From Amycolatopsis echigonensis (GTDB lineage: Bacteria; Actinomycetota; Actinomycetes; Mycobacteriales; Pseudonocardiaceae), in NCBI RefSeq assembly GCF_014174495.1, contig NZ_JACJHR010000079.1, forward strand, positions 1 through 42,102: a DNA stretch of 42,102 nt, given 5' to 3'. How positions within the stretch are numbered: position 1 is the first letter of the stretch; every line of letters starts with the position of its first letter. The translations under genes were made by a program, and so were the position numbers. The notes beneath the pieces are model-generated. The model was given only the letters and a program-made list of their open reading frames with translations. It was not told the DNA's origin and made no database searches. Positions 14,831 to 22,905 of this stretch are shown one piece after another.

Positions 14831-15475
14831 ATGATCGAGGACACGGTACGGACCTGGGTAGCGGGATGGGCGTTGTCGCGGCAGACGCCGCCGCCGTTCG
14901 AGAAGCCATGGGGCCTTTTCGTCGAGGTGCCGGGCAAACCCGCGGAAGCGGGCAGGCACGTCCTTCCGGAGGCTGAGGAATCGCTGGTCCGCGCCGCCGC
15001 CGGTGCGGTCAGCGAACCTCGGACGTGGCTCAAGGCGCCCGCCGAACCGGAGACTGTCGAGCCGTGGATTCCGGACGGCTGGGTGGTCGCCCGGGACCAC
15101 ACCGGACATCTGATGGCGACGGATCTGCTCGCGACGAACCCGGTCGCGCCCGACGGCTACACCGTGACGGTCGAGGTCAGCGGAGCCGTCACGTTCCTCC
15201 GGGTCCTGGACGCGGCGGGCTCGCCGGCGGCGAAGGGCCAGATGGCGCAGGTCGGCGACGCGGTGATCGTGGACCAGGTGATGACCGAGGAAGCCCACCG
15301 GCGACGCGGACTGGGCGGGTTCGTGATGCGCTCGCTCGCCGACCGCGCGGTCGAGAACGGTGCGGTGCTCGGTGTTCTCGGAGCTACAGATGCTGGGCGG
15401 GCGCTGTACGAGACGTTGGGGTGGAAGAAGCACGCGACGCTGGCGGCGTGCATCTATCAGCCGCTGGAGGTTTAG
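14831..15475 (+). CDS. GNAT family N-acetyltransferase
   Basis: The 214-residue protein has a poorly conserved N-terminal half (PPFEKPWGLFVEVPGKPAEA) and a C-terminal GNAT core from ~140. VIVDQVMTEEAHRRRGLGGFVMRSL contains the acetyl-CoA-binding RRRGLG pattern, followed by AVLGVLGATDAGRALYETLGW. The ATG at 14831 has GAGGGGG about five bases upstream; longer starts have no such site. The substrate cannot be told. It is followed by ~400 bases without a gene, containing a tandem repeat. Confidence 0.88.
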   Translation: MIEDTVRTWVAGWALSRQTPPPFEKPWGLFVEVPGKPAEAGRHVLPEAEESLVRAAAGAVSEPRTWLKAPAEPETVEPWIPDGWVVARDHTGHLMATDLLATNPVAPDGYTVTVEVSGAVTFLRVLDAAGSPAAKGQMAQVGDAVIVDQVMTEEAHRRRGLGGFVMRSLADRAVENGAVLGVLGATDAGRALYETLGWKKHATLAACIYQPLEV

Positions 15476-15549
15476 CCGGGGGACGGCGCGCGTGGGGTGT
15501 GGGGGCCCGCGGCAGGTGTGTGGAGCTGCGCGGTGGTCGCGGGGAGGCT

Positions 15550-15831
15550 GCGTTAGCTGCGCGGAGCCGTGCGCTCATCGCCGGGAGGACGCGTTAGCTG
15601 CGCGGAGCCGTGCGCTCATCGCCGGGAGGACGCGTTAGCTGCGTGGAGCCGTTCAGCCACCGGGAGGGCGCGTTCGCTGCCTGGAACACGACTCAGCCAC
15701 CGGGACGGCGCGTTAGCTGTGCGGAACCCTGTGTCAGCCATAGGGCTGCTGCGTCGGCGCGCGGAGCCGTGCGTCAATCGCCGGAAAGGCGCGCCAACTG
15801 CGCGGAACACGCGTCAGTCATCGGAAGGTCC
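15550..15831. repeat. Degenerate tandem repeat (minisatellite), ~41-bp unit, about seven copies
   Basis: Units begin at 15550, 15591, 15632, 15670, 15710, 15751 and 15791, 38-41 bases each. The first two are identical over 41 bases (GCGTTAGCTGCGCGGAGCCG..., ending CGCCGGGAGGAC); later units drift progressively. A weak partial unit may precede at about 15518. The unit length is not a multiple of three, so the several open frames across it are artefacts. No spacer/repeat alternation is present, so it is not CRISPR. It fills the gap between the GNAT gene and a small membrane protein gene. Confidence 0.85.
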
Positions 15832-15880
15832 GGACTCGGCGAGGGAAAGCGTGCGTCAAGTGCGAGGAGGCAGGCGATGG

Positions 15881-16039
15881 TCAGCTGACGAGCCAGGCGA
15901 TGGCCCCGCCGATCGCCAGCACTGCCGCGATGCCCAGCACCACAGCGAAGAACTTCGCGGTCTTCCACAGCGAGTAGACCCCGCCGGCCAGGAAGCCGCC
16001 GAGGGCCAGCAGCAGGACCGCGATCAGTTCTTTGCTCAC
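15881..16039 (-). CDS. Small two-helix membrane protein (52 aa)
   Basis: Reading the minus strand from a GTG at 16039 gives MSKELIAVLLLALGGFLAGG, then VYSLWKTAKFFAVVLGIAAV and a third stretch ending AWLVS. There are two hydrophobic helices (residues ~5-24 and ~30-50) with a short WKTAK link. Similar small membrane proteins are common in actinobacteria, of unknown role. An AACCCC-type ribosome site (GGGGTT as read on the plus strand) lies just upstream of the start. It is divergent from the MBL-fold gene with 17 bases between the start codons. Confidence 0.75.
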   Translation of the reverse strand: MSKELIAVLLLALGGFLAGGVYSLWKTAKFFAVVLGIAAVLAIGGAIAWLVS

Positions 16040-16056
16040 AGGGGTTAGCGTGCCAC

Positions 16057-16794
16057 ATGGCTTTCACCGTGACGGTACTGGGCAGTGCGACGCCGTACCC
16101 GCGCCCGGACGCGCCCTGCTCCGGGTACCTGGTGCGCCACGAGGACACCGCGATCTGGCTCGACGCCGGACCGGGAACCCTCGCTGCCCTGCAGGAACAC
16201 GTCTCGCCCGCCGACCTGGACGCGATCTGGATCTCGCATCTGCACGCGGACCACGTCGCGGACCTGTTACCGACGGTGTACGCACTGTTGTTCGCGGACC
16301 TGCGACTGCGACGGCCGATCCCGCTGTACGGCCCACCCGGCACGGCGGCGCGGATCTCCGCGTTCCTCAGCAACACCGGCCGCGCGCCGATCGAGGAGGT
16401 GTTCGCTGTTCGAGAGCTGCACGACGGACACCGAACCCGAGTCGGCGAGCTGCGCCTGGAGACAGTGGCCGTGTCGCACGGGTTCCCGGCGTTCGGGGTG
16501 CGGATCACCGACGGGGCGCGGACTTTCGCGTACTCCGGGGACACCGGGCCCTGCTCGGCGCTGTCGGCCTTGGCGGAAGGAACGGACCTGTTCCTGTGCG
16601 AGGCCGACAGCATCGAGCCGTCCGCGGAACATCTGACTCCGGCCGAAGCGGGCCACGCCGCCGCCGGAGCGGCGAGGCTGGTGCTCACGCACGTCGGCCA
16701 CACGATCACGGCCCGCGACGCGGTTCGCCTTGCTGCCGAACACTTCCCCGGCCCGGTGGCATATGCCGCGCCGCGCATCGTTTTTCGCGTATGA
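16057..16794 (+). CDS. MBL fold metallo-hydrolase (RNase Z-like group)
   Basis: The 245-residue protein opens VTVLGSATPYPRPDAPCSGYLV, then has the metal motif HLHADH at residues 61-66, a later histidine in VAVSHGFPAFGV, the aspartate in FAYSGDTGPC, and the last histidine in LVLTHVGH. These fit the RNase Z/arylsulfatase-like branch of metallo-beta-lactamase fold hydrolases with two zinc ions. It lacks clear RNase Z exosite features, so its substrate may be a cyclic phosphodiester or a lactone rather than tRNA. The start at 16057 is an ATG placed directly before strand beta-1. Confidence 0.9.
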   Translation: MAFTVTVLGSATPYPRPDAPCSGYLVRHEDTAIWLDAGPGTLAALQEHVSPADLDAIWISHLHADHVADLLPTVYALLFADLRLRRPIPLYGPPGTAARISAFLSNTGRAPIEEVFAVRELHDGHRTRVGELRLETVAVSHGFPAFGVRITDGARTFAYSGDTGPCSALSALAEGTDLFLCEADSIEPSAEHLTPAEAGHAAAGAARLVLTHVGHTITARDAVRLAAEHFPGPVAYAAPRIVFRV

Positions 16795-17173
16795 ACCGGA
16801 CTGCACCGGGCCGAAGCCCTCGAAGACCTGCTCGCCACCCGGTGGAGCTGCCGCGCCTGCCAGGACCGCCGGGTGCCGAAGATCTCCCGCGGCCAGGTTT
16901 CCTGCGGAACTCTTGCCGATCCGCGGGCGGTCTCGATTCGTGCTCTCCCAAAGCCTTCAGCAGGCCCCCGGGCCGGGTGTTCCCCTGCCACGGCGGCGAA
17001 CAGCACTCGCACCGAGTATGCACCGCGGAAAAGGCGTCCCTTCAACGCATCCGGCAAGGGGCCAGCAGCGCCGGTATCGCGATGTCGAAGGCCCGCGAGG
17101 GAACCCCCAGGACTCTGATTCCCTCGCGGACTTCCGCCGCCAGCGGACCGAAAGACCCCACCGAGGGTGAGCT
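16795..17173. other. Non-coding gap with traces of a degenerate repeat element
   Basis: There is no convincing gene in these 379 bases between the converging MBL and hisB genes. Several open frames exist on both strands but are Arg/Pro/Gly-rich and lack start sites or conserved patterns. The stretch 17000-17130 resembles, from memory, decayed multi-copy intergenic elements of Amycolatopsis (an AAGG(G/C)-TTCAACGCAT-type core). A hairpin at 17093-17129 is the only clear structure. Confidence 0.5.
17093..17129 (-). terminator. Probable terminator of the hisDCB block
   Basis: Arms CCGCGAGGGAA (17093-17103) and TTCCCTCGCGG (17119-17129) are perfect reverse complements with a 15-base loop. It lies 44 bases beyond the hisB stop on the minus strand. 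Confidence 0.6.
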
Positions 17174-17773
17174 TTACAGCACGCCCTTCGTGGACGGAAT
17201 CCCGCCCGCCCGCGGGTCCGGCTCCGTAGCCGCCCGCAGGGCCCGGGCCACGGCCTTGTACTGCGCTTCCGCGATGTGGTGCGGGTCGCGGCCGTGGATG
17301 ACCCGGACGTGCAGCGCGATCTGCGCGTGGAACGCCAGCGAGTCGAAGACGTGCCGGGTCAGGACGAACGGGTAGTTGTTGCCGATCGTGAAAGTATCGA
17401 ACTGCTCCGGCTCTCCCACGTGCACGCAGTACGGGCGGCCGGAGACGTCGATCGCCGCGTGGGCGAGCGTTTCGTCCATCGGGATCCACGCGTCGCCGAA
17501 GCGGCGGATTCCGCTCTTGTCCCCGAGGGCCTGACGCAGCGCCTGGCCGAGCACGATCGCGGTGTCCTCGACGGTGTGGTGGGCGTCGATGTGGACGTCG
17601 CCGGTCGCTTCGACCTTCAGGTCCAGCGAGCCGTGCACGCCGAACGCGGTGAGCATGTGGTCGTAGAACGGCACGCCGGTGGCGATCTCCACCTGCCCGG
17701 TCCCGTCGAGGTCCAGCTGGACCAGGATGGACGATTCCTTGGTGGTGCGCTCCACCTTGCCGACGCGGCTCAT
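17174..17773 (-). CDS. hisB: Imidazoleglycerol-phosphate dehydratase HisB
   Basis: HisB removes water from imidazole glycerol phosphate to give imidazole acetol phosphate, the substrate of HisC. The 199-residue protein is the monofunctional form, without the histidinol phosphatase domain of enterobacteria. Both manganese-binding motifs are present: HHTVED at 65-70 and HHIAEA at 165-170. The N-terminus MSRVGKVERTTKES is typical. The ATG overlaps the hisC stop as ATGA. It is the last gene of the hisDCB block; in many actinobacteria hisH and priA follow directly, but here they are about 10 kb away. Confidence 0.97.
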   Translation of the reverse strand: MSRVGKVERTTKESSILVQLDLDGTGQVEIATGVPFYDHMLTAFGVHGSLDLKVEATGDVHIDAHHTVEDTAIVLGQALRQALGDKSGIRRFGDAWIPMDETLAHAAIDVSGRPYCVHVGEPEQFDTFTIGNNYPFVLTRHVFDSLAFHAQIALHVRVIHGRDPHHIAEAQYKAVARALRAATEPDPRAGGIPSTKGVL

Positions 17774-18879
17774 CGCTTGATTTCCTTACTCGCCTCGAGG
17801 AAGGCGTCGTTCTCCTCCGGGGTGCCGATGGTCACCCGCAGGTGCCCTTCGATGCCCACGTCCCGGATCAGCACGCCGTGGTCCAAATAGGACTGCCAGC
17901 TGGCCGGCGCGTCGCTGAACTGTCCGAAGAGGACGAAGTTGGCGTCGCTCGGCACCGGGGTGAATCCCAAGCCCAGCAAGGCTTCCACGACGCGGTCGCG
18001 TTCGGCGGAGAGCCGGTGCACCGACGCGAGGGTGGCGTCGGCGTGCCGGAGGGCGGCTCGGGCGGCCGCCTGGGTGACCTTGGAAAGGTGGTACGGCAGC
18101 CGGACGAGCTGCAGTGCATCCACCATCGCCGGTGCGGCGGCGAGGTAGCCCAGCCGTCCGCCGGCGAAGGCGAACGCCTTGCTCATCGTGCGCGACACGA
18201 TCAGTTTCGCCGGGTACTCCGCGATCAGCTCGATCGCGCTGGCCTGCGACGAGAACTCCGCGTACGCCTCGTCCACCACGACGATCCCCGGGGCTGCGTC
18301 GAGCACGCCGCGCAGCTGGTCCAGCGGGATCGACCCGCCGGTGGGGTTGTTCGGGCTGGTCACGAACACGACGTCCGGCTTCCGCTCGGCGACCGCTTCG
18401 GCCGCGCGCGCGGTGTCGAGCGAGAAGTCCGCGCGGCGCGGCACCGGCAGCCAGTCGGTGCGCGTGCCGGTCGCGATGATCGGGTGCATCGAGTACGACG
18501 GTTCGAAGCCCAGCGCGGTGCGGCCTGGACCACCGAACGCCTGCAGGATCTGCTGCAGGATCTCGTTCGACCCGTTCGCCGCCCAGACGTTCGCCTCGGA
18601 CAGCACGACCCGCGTGGACACGGTGAGGTAGTCCGCCAGGTCGGTGCGCAGCGCCAGCGCGTCGCGGTCCGGGTACCGGTGCAGCGACGCGGCTTCGGCA
18701 CGCACGGCCTCGGCGACGTCGGCGACCAGTTCGGGCGGCGGCGGGTACGGGTTTTCGTTGGTGTTGAGCCGGATCGGGACGTCCAGCTGCGGCGCGCCGT
18801 ACGGGGTGCGGCCCCGCAGGTCGTCGCGCAGCGGGAGGTCGGCGAGGGTGACCTCGCCGCCGGGGGTGGCTTCGTTCAT
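17770..18879 (-). CDS. hisC: Histidinol-phosphate aminotransferase HisC
   Basis: A 369-residue fold-type I PLP enzyme that transfers the amino group of glutamate to imidazole acetol phosphate. The PLP-binding lysine is K234 in SRTMSKAFAFAGGRLGY. Other family sites are LNTNENPYPPP (39-49), WAANGSNEILQQ, VTSPNNPTGG (174-182) and VVVDEAYAEF. The start is the ATG at 18879, overlapping the hisD stop (ATGA), and the stop overlaps hisB. The residue pattern separates it well from general aromatic aminotransferases, and the operon context confirms it. Confidence 0.97.
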   Translation of the reverse strand: MNEATPGGEVTLADLPLRDDLRGRTPYGAPQLDVPIRLNTNENPYPPPPELVADVAEAVRAEAASLHRYPDRDALALRTDLADYLTVSTRVVLSEANVWAANGSNEILQQILQAFGGPGRTALGFEPSYSMHPIIATGTRTDWLPVPRRADFSLDTARAAEAVAERKPDVVFVTSPNNPTGGSIPLDQLRGVLDAAPGIVVVDEAYAEFSSQASAIELIAEYPAKLIVSRTMSKAFAFAGGRLGYLAAAPAMVDALQLVRLPYHLSKVTQAAARAALRHADATLASVHRLSAERDRVVEALLGLGFTPVPSDANFVLFGQFSDAPASWQSYLDHGVLIRDVGIEGHLRVTIGTPEENDAFLEASKEIKR

Positions 18880-20201
18880 CGGCCGTCTCCTTCGAAACGC
18901 GCGGTGACGGCTTCGCCGTGCGCGGGCAGGTCTTCGGCGTCCGCGAGCGCGACGACGCGGGGGGCGACCTCGCGCAGGGCGTCCTCGGAGTAGTCCACGA
19001 CGTGGATCCCCTTCAGGAAGCTCTGCACCGACAGCCCCGAGGAGTGCCGGGCGAACCCGCCGGTGGGCAGCACGTGATTCGAGCCCGCGCAGTAGTCGCC
19101 CAGCGACACCGGGGCGTACGCGCCGACGAAAATCGCCCCGGCGTTGCGCACCCGCGCGGCCACCTCGCGGGCGTTCGCGGTCTGGATTTCGAGGTGCTCG
19201 GCGGCATACGCGTCCACCACGCGCAGTCCGTCGTCCACAGTGGACACCAGGATGATGCCGGACTGCTTGCCGCCCAGCGCCTGGCCGACCCGCTCGGAGT
19301 GCTTCGTCGCGGGGACGCGGGCAGCCAGCTCGGCCTCGACCGCGTCGGCCAATTCCTCGGACGTGGTCACCAGGACGCTCGCGGCCAGCGGGTCGTGCTC
19401 GGCCTGGCTGATCAGGTCGGCGGCGACGTGCGCCGGGTCGGCCGTCTCGTCGGCGAGGATCGCGATCTCGGTCGGACCGGCTTCGGAGTCGATCCCGATC
19501 ACGCCGCGGACCAGGCGCTTGGCCGCGGTGAGGAAGATGTTGCCCGGCCCGGTGACGATGTCCACCGGGGCCAGCTCGGCGCCGTCGGTGTCGACGCCGC
19601 CGTACGCGACCAGCGCGACCGCCTGCGCGCCGCCGACCGCCCAGACCTCGTCCACGCCGAGCAGCGCGGCCGCGGCCAGGATCGTCGGGTGCGGCCGGCC
19701 GCCGAACGCGGCCTGCGGCGGCGAGCACACGACCAGCGAGCGCACGCCGGCCAGCTGCGCCGGGACGACGTTCATCACCACGGTCGACGGGTACACCGCC
19801 AGCCCGCCCGGCGCGTACAGGCCGACGCGGTCGACCGGCACCCAGCGTTCGCTGACCGTGCCGCCGGGGACGACCTGCGTCGTGACGTCCTGGCGGCGCT
19901 GGTCCGCGTGCACCTTGCGTGCGCGCTTGATGGACTCCTCCAGAGCGGCGCGGACCTGCGGGTCCAGCTCGGACAGCGCCTTGGCCAGCTCCTCGGCAGG
20001 CACCCGGACCGTCTCCGGGCGCACCTTGTCGAACCGCTCGGTGAACTCGAGGACCGCCTCGACCCCGCGGTCGCGCACCGCCTCGACGACCGGCCGGACC
20101 TGATGCAGCGCCGCGTCCACGTCGTACTCGGCGCGCGGAAGCGCGGCACGGAGCTCGGCAGCGGAGGGGACCTGCCCGCGCAGGTCGGTGCGGTTCAACA
20201 T
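18876..20201 (-). CDS. hisD: Histidinol dehydrogenase HisD
   Basis: HisD carries out the last two oxidations, histidinol to histidine, with NAD+ and zinc. The 441 residues are full length. The catalytic pair is E335/H336 in AAEHLEIQT. Zinc-site and NAD-site segments include SQAEHDPLA (~265-273), VGLYAPGGLAVYPS and VTGPGNIFLTAAKR. It is the first gene of the hisD-hisC-hisB block, starting at an ATG at 20201. Its upstream region (20202-20285) is shared with the divergent nitrilase-family gene, so both promoters must lie in about 85 bases. Confidence 0.97.
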   Translation of the reverse strand: MLNRTDLRGQVPSAAELRAALPRAEYDVDAALHQVRPVVEAVRDRGVEAVLEFTERFDKVRPETVRVPAEELAKALSELDPQVRAALEESIKRARKVHADQRRQDVTTQVVPGGTVSERWVPVDRVGLYAPGGLAVYPSTVVMNVVPAQLAGVRSLVVCSPPQAAFGGRPHPTILAAAALLGVDEVWAVGGAQAVALVAYGGVDTDGAELAPVDIVTGPGNIFLTAAKRLVRGVIGIDSEAGPTEIAILADETADPAHVAADLISQAEHDPLAASVLVTTSEELADAVEAELAARVPATKHSERVGQALGGKQSGIILVSTVDDGLRVVDAYAAEHLEIQTANAREVAARVRNAGAIFVGAYAPVSLGDYCAGSNHVLPTGGFARHSSGLSVQSFLKGIHVVDYSEDALREVAPRVVALADAEDLPAHGEAVTARFEGDGR

Positions 20202-20285
20202 GGACACCAGGGTACGAGGTGGCCCGCGCGCTCCCGGCAGGGATACTCGATGCCGACCCGCTGTCCCCGGACCAGGGAGGCTCGT

Positions 20286-21080
20286 GTGCCCCGGATCGCG
20301 TTGTGCCAGCTCAACTCGGGCGACGACCCGGAAGAAAACCTGAAAACGGTTCGCTCCGGCGTGGAGGCCGCGGCGGCCGCCGGAGCGCGGGTGGTGGTCT
20401 TCCCGGAGGCGACGATGGCCCGGTTCGGCCGCCCGCTCGCCCCGGTGGCGCAGCAGCTGGACGGCCCGTGGGCGTCGGCGGTGGCCTCGATCGCCTCGGA
20501 GCACGACGTGCTGGTGATCGCCGGGATGTTCACGCCCGCCGACAACGGGCGCGTGCGCAACACGCTGCTGATCACCGGGCTGGGACAGCATCGGGGCTAC
20601 GACAAGATCCACCTGTACGACGCGTTCGGGTTCGCCGAGTCGGACACCGTCGCGCCGGGGTCGGAGGTCGTGACGTTCTCCGCGGAGGGGACGGTGTTCG
20701 GCGTCGCCACCTGCTACGACCTGCGGTTCCCGGAGCTGTTCCGGCGGCTGGCCGACGACGGCGCGGACGTGGTGGCGGTCCCGGCGTCGTGGGGCGCGGG
20801 CGCCGGGAAGCGGGAGCAGTGGGAAGTCCTGGTCCGGGCCCGCGCGCTGGACTCGGGATGCTGGGTGGCGGCGTGCGGACAGGCCGATCCGGCGGCGACC
20901 GGGGTGGAGGTCAACCCGAAGGCGCCGACGGGGATCGGATATTCCCTGGTGGCGGACGGTTTCGGCCGCGTGGAGGCGCAGGCTGGGGCCGGACCGGAGA
21001 TGCTCGTGGTGGACGTGGAGCCGGAGGTGGCCGGGAAGGCCCGGACGGCTACTGGGGCGCTGGCCAACCGCCGACTGTAG
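20286..21080 (+). CDS. Carbon-nitrogen hydrolase (nitrilase superfamily)
   Basis: The 264-residue amidase-like enzyme has the full Glu-Lys-Cys triad: E41 in VVFPEATM, K107 in YDKIHLYDAFG and C143 in GVATCYDLRFPE. Length and motifs fit the Nit1/Nit2-like branch, which hydrolyses small omega-amides or deaminated glutathione; the exact substrate is uncertain. The start is a GTG at 20286, chosen because PRIALCQLNSGDDPEEN is the usual beginning and GGGAGG precedes it. It is divergent from hisD, an arrangement I believe recurs in actinobacteria, but no metabolic link is evident. Confidence 0.92.
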   Translation: MPRIALCQLNSGDDPEENLKTVRSGVEAAAAAGARVVVFPEATMARFGRPLAPVAQQLDGPWASAVASIASEHDVLVIAGMFTPADNGRVRNTLLITGLGQHRGYDKIHLYDAFGFAESDTVAPGSEVVTFSAEGTVFGVATCYDLRFPELFRRLADDGADVVAVPASWGAGAGKREQWEVLVRARALDSGCWVAACGQADPAATGVEVNPKAPTGIGYSLVADGFGRVEAQAGAGPEMLVVDVEPEVAGKARTATGALANRRL

Positions 21081-21123
21081 AGCCCCCGCCACCGACCGGG
21101 AACGCTGAGCGGCAGGAGAAGAA

Positions 21124-21525
21124 ATGACCGGCCCCGGCATGATCACGGTCGCCAGCCCCTGGTCCGTCGAAGCGACCGTCGACCGGCTGGAGGCCGCGCT
21201 CACCGGCGTGGGCCTGCTCGTGTTCGCCCGGATCGACCACGCGGGCAACGCGGCTCGGGCCGGGATGGAACTCCGGCCGACCGAACTGCTGATCTTCGGC
21301 CATCCGAAGGGCGGCACCCCGCTCATGCGGGACCGCCAGACCAGCGGTCTCGATCTTCCGGTCAAGGCCCTCGCCTGGCAGGACGAAACAGGCCGAACCT
21401 GGCTGACCTACAACGACGCGAGGTGGTTCGCCGACCGGCACGGGCTCGGCGCCGGAAGCGAGCAGGCGCTCGAAGCCATCGAGTCGGGTCTGGCCCGTCT
21501 CGTCGAGCAGGCAGTGGCTCCCTAG
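21124..21525 (+). CDS. DUF302 family protein
   Basis: The 133-residue protein contains SPWSVEATVDRLEAALTGVGLLVFARIDHAGNA and RPTELLIFGHPKGGTPLM, then LPVKALAWQDETGRTWLTYND. These are the hallmarks of DUF302, a small alpha/beta domain of unknown function sometimes fused to or near metal- or redox-related proteins. An AGGAGAAG ribosome site precedes the ATG at 21124. It follows the nitrilase gene by 43 bases on the same strand, so it may share its transcript. It converges on the response regulator gene with 16 bases between stops. Confidence 0.9.
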   Translation: MTGPGMITVASPWSVEATVDRLEAALTGVGLLVFARIDHAGNAARAGMELRPTELLIFGHPKGGTPLMRDRQTSGLDLPVKALAWQDETGRTWLTYNDARWFADRHGLGAGSEQALEAIESGLARLVEQAVAP

Positions 21526-21541
21526 CGGTCGGAGCGAAACC

Positions 21542-22195
21542 TCAGCGCAGCAACCCTTCCCGGATCGCCACCCGGACGAACCCCGCCCGTCGGCGTTCTC
21601 CCGTCTTGTCCCGGATCCGGTCCAGGTACGACCGCACCGTCCGGACGCTGATGTCCAGGATCTCCGCGACGTCGACGTCCCGCTCCCCCGCCGCCACCAG
21701 GCGCAGGACCTGTTTCTCCCGCTCCGACAGCACGATCTTCGGCCCCGCGTGCCGTTCGTCGCTGTCCTGGATGATCATCCCGGCCAGCGTCGGCGAGACA
21801 TACGCGTTGTCCTCCGCGATCGTCCGGATCGCGCGCAGCAGTTCGTCCCCGTCGACGTCCTTCGACAGGAAGCCCTTCGCCCCGGCTTGCATCGCGCCAA
21901 GAACCTCGGGCTGTTCCGCGTGCGCGGACACCACGAGCACCTTGTGCCCCATCTGCCCCACCTCGAGCACCGCGGCCGCGTCCTGGACGCCGCGCAGTTT
22001 CAGGTCGAGCACGACCACACTGCCCTTCGGCTGGTCCTGCACCGCGAACCGGGCCACGGAGTCGGCTACCGCGCCCAGTTCGATGTCCGGTGCCTCGTTC
22101 AGCACGCGCGCGACCGCGTCCCGGTACAGCGGGTGGTCTTCGATCACCCCGACCTGGATGGGTCCGCTCCGGCGCCGCCCCTCGTCGGCTTTCAC
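21542..22195 (-). CDS. NarL/LuxR-type response regulator, second of a tandem pair
   Basis: The 217-residue protein has a receiver domain at ~13-130 (VGVIEDHPLYR; phosphoacceptor D64 in VVLDLKLRG; conserved Lys in GFLSKDV) and a C-terminal LuxR HTH at ~150-215 (LSEREKQVLRLVAAGERDVDVAEILDISVRTVRSYLDRI). It is closely similar to the gene before it (roughly two thirds identical by eye), indicating tandem duplication. Its GTG start overlaps the previous stop (GTGA). The operon runs eccB-regulator-regulator and no histidine kinase is nearby. It probably controls the ESX locus or senses its state. Confidence 0.93.
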   Translation of the reverse strand: MKADEGRRRSGPIQVGVIEDHPLYRDAVARVLNEAPDIELGAVADSVARFAVQDQPKGSVVVLDLKLRGVQDAAAVLEVGQMGHKVLVVSAHAEQPEVLGAMQAGAKGFLSKDVDGDELLRAIRTIAEDNAYVSPTLAGMIIQDSDERHAGPKIVLSEREKQVLRLVAAGERDVDVAEILDISVRTVRSYLDRIRDKTGERRRAGFVRVAIREGLLR

Positions 22196-22905
22196 GTCAC
22201 TGTTTCCTTCCCCACCAGGCCGCGGCGGATCGCTTCCTTCACGAGGCCGGGGCGCCGCCGTTCGCCGGTCTTGTCGCGGATCCGGTCGAGGTAGCCGCGC
22301 ACGGTGCGGACGCCGATGCCGAGGATCCGCGCGATGTCGACGTCCCGCTCCCCCGCCGCGACGAGCCGCAGCACCTGCGCTTCGCGCGGCGACAACTCCA
22401 TTTCCGGCCGGGTGACCGGGCGGTCGGTGTTGTCCTTGATGATCATTCCTGCGACGACAGCCGACACGTACGCGCCGCCGCCCGCGACCGCGCGGATGGC
22501 GATCAGCAGCTCGTCGACGTCGACGTCCTTCGACAGGAATCCCTTGGCCCCGGCGGCGATCGCGGCGAGCACCGTCTCCGGCTCGGCTTGCGCGGACACG
22601 ACCAGCACGTGATGGCCCAGTTCGGCGACCTCGAGCACCGCGGCCGCACCGGCGACGCCGGGCAGGCCCAGATCGAGGAGTACGACGCTTCCGGCCGGCT
22701 GGCGCGCGACGTGGAAGCGGGCAACCGAATCGACCACCGCGCCGAGTTCGACGTCCGGGGCTTCGAGGAGAACCCGTTCCACCGAGCGGCGGTACAGCGG
22801 GTGGTCCTCGATGACGGCGACCTGGATGCTGCCGGGAACCGGGGATTCGGAGCGGTCCGGAACGTCGCTGGGTCGCTGCGCTGTCTCGGTCACCGGTTCG
22901 CTCAC
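22192..22905 (-). CDS. NarL/LuxR-type response regulator, first of a tandem pair
   Basis: A 237-residue paralogue of the following gene with a longer, Pro/Ser-rich N-terminal tail (~25 residues). The receiver has ED at 33-34 (VIEDHPLYRR), phosphoacceptor D78 in VLLDLGLPGV and K in GFLSKDVDV; the LuxR HTH follows (LSPREAQVLRLVAAGERDVDIARILGIGVRTV). All residues needed for phosphorylation are present, so it is not an atypical receiver. The start is a GTG at 22905 overlapping the eccB stop (GTGA), which ties it tightly to ESX expression. A partner kinase must be encoded elsewhere if one exists. Confidence 0.93.
   Translation of the reverse strand: MSEPVTETAQRPSDVPDRSESPVPGSIQVAVIEDHPLYRRSVERVLLEAPDVELGAVVDSVARFHVARQPAGSVVLLDLGLPGVAGAAAVLEVAELGHHVLVVSAQAEPETVLAAIAAGAKGFLSKDVDVDELLIAIRAVAGGGAYVSAVVAGMIIKDNTDRPVTRPEMELSPREAQVLRLVAAGERDVDIARILGIGVRTVRGYLDRIRDKTGERRRPGLVKEAIRRGLVGKETVT

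Noticed and set aside
15550..15831. Tandem units considered as a CRISPR array
   Set aside because: Repeats are directly adjacent with no unique spacers, drift along the array, and no cas genes are present.
16706..17023. Minus-strand open frame of ~105 codons downstream of hisB
   Set aside because: It overlaps the MBL gene, is Arg/Gly/Pro-rich as expected for an antisense frame in high-GC DNA, and has no ribosome site or recognisable motif.
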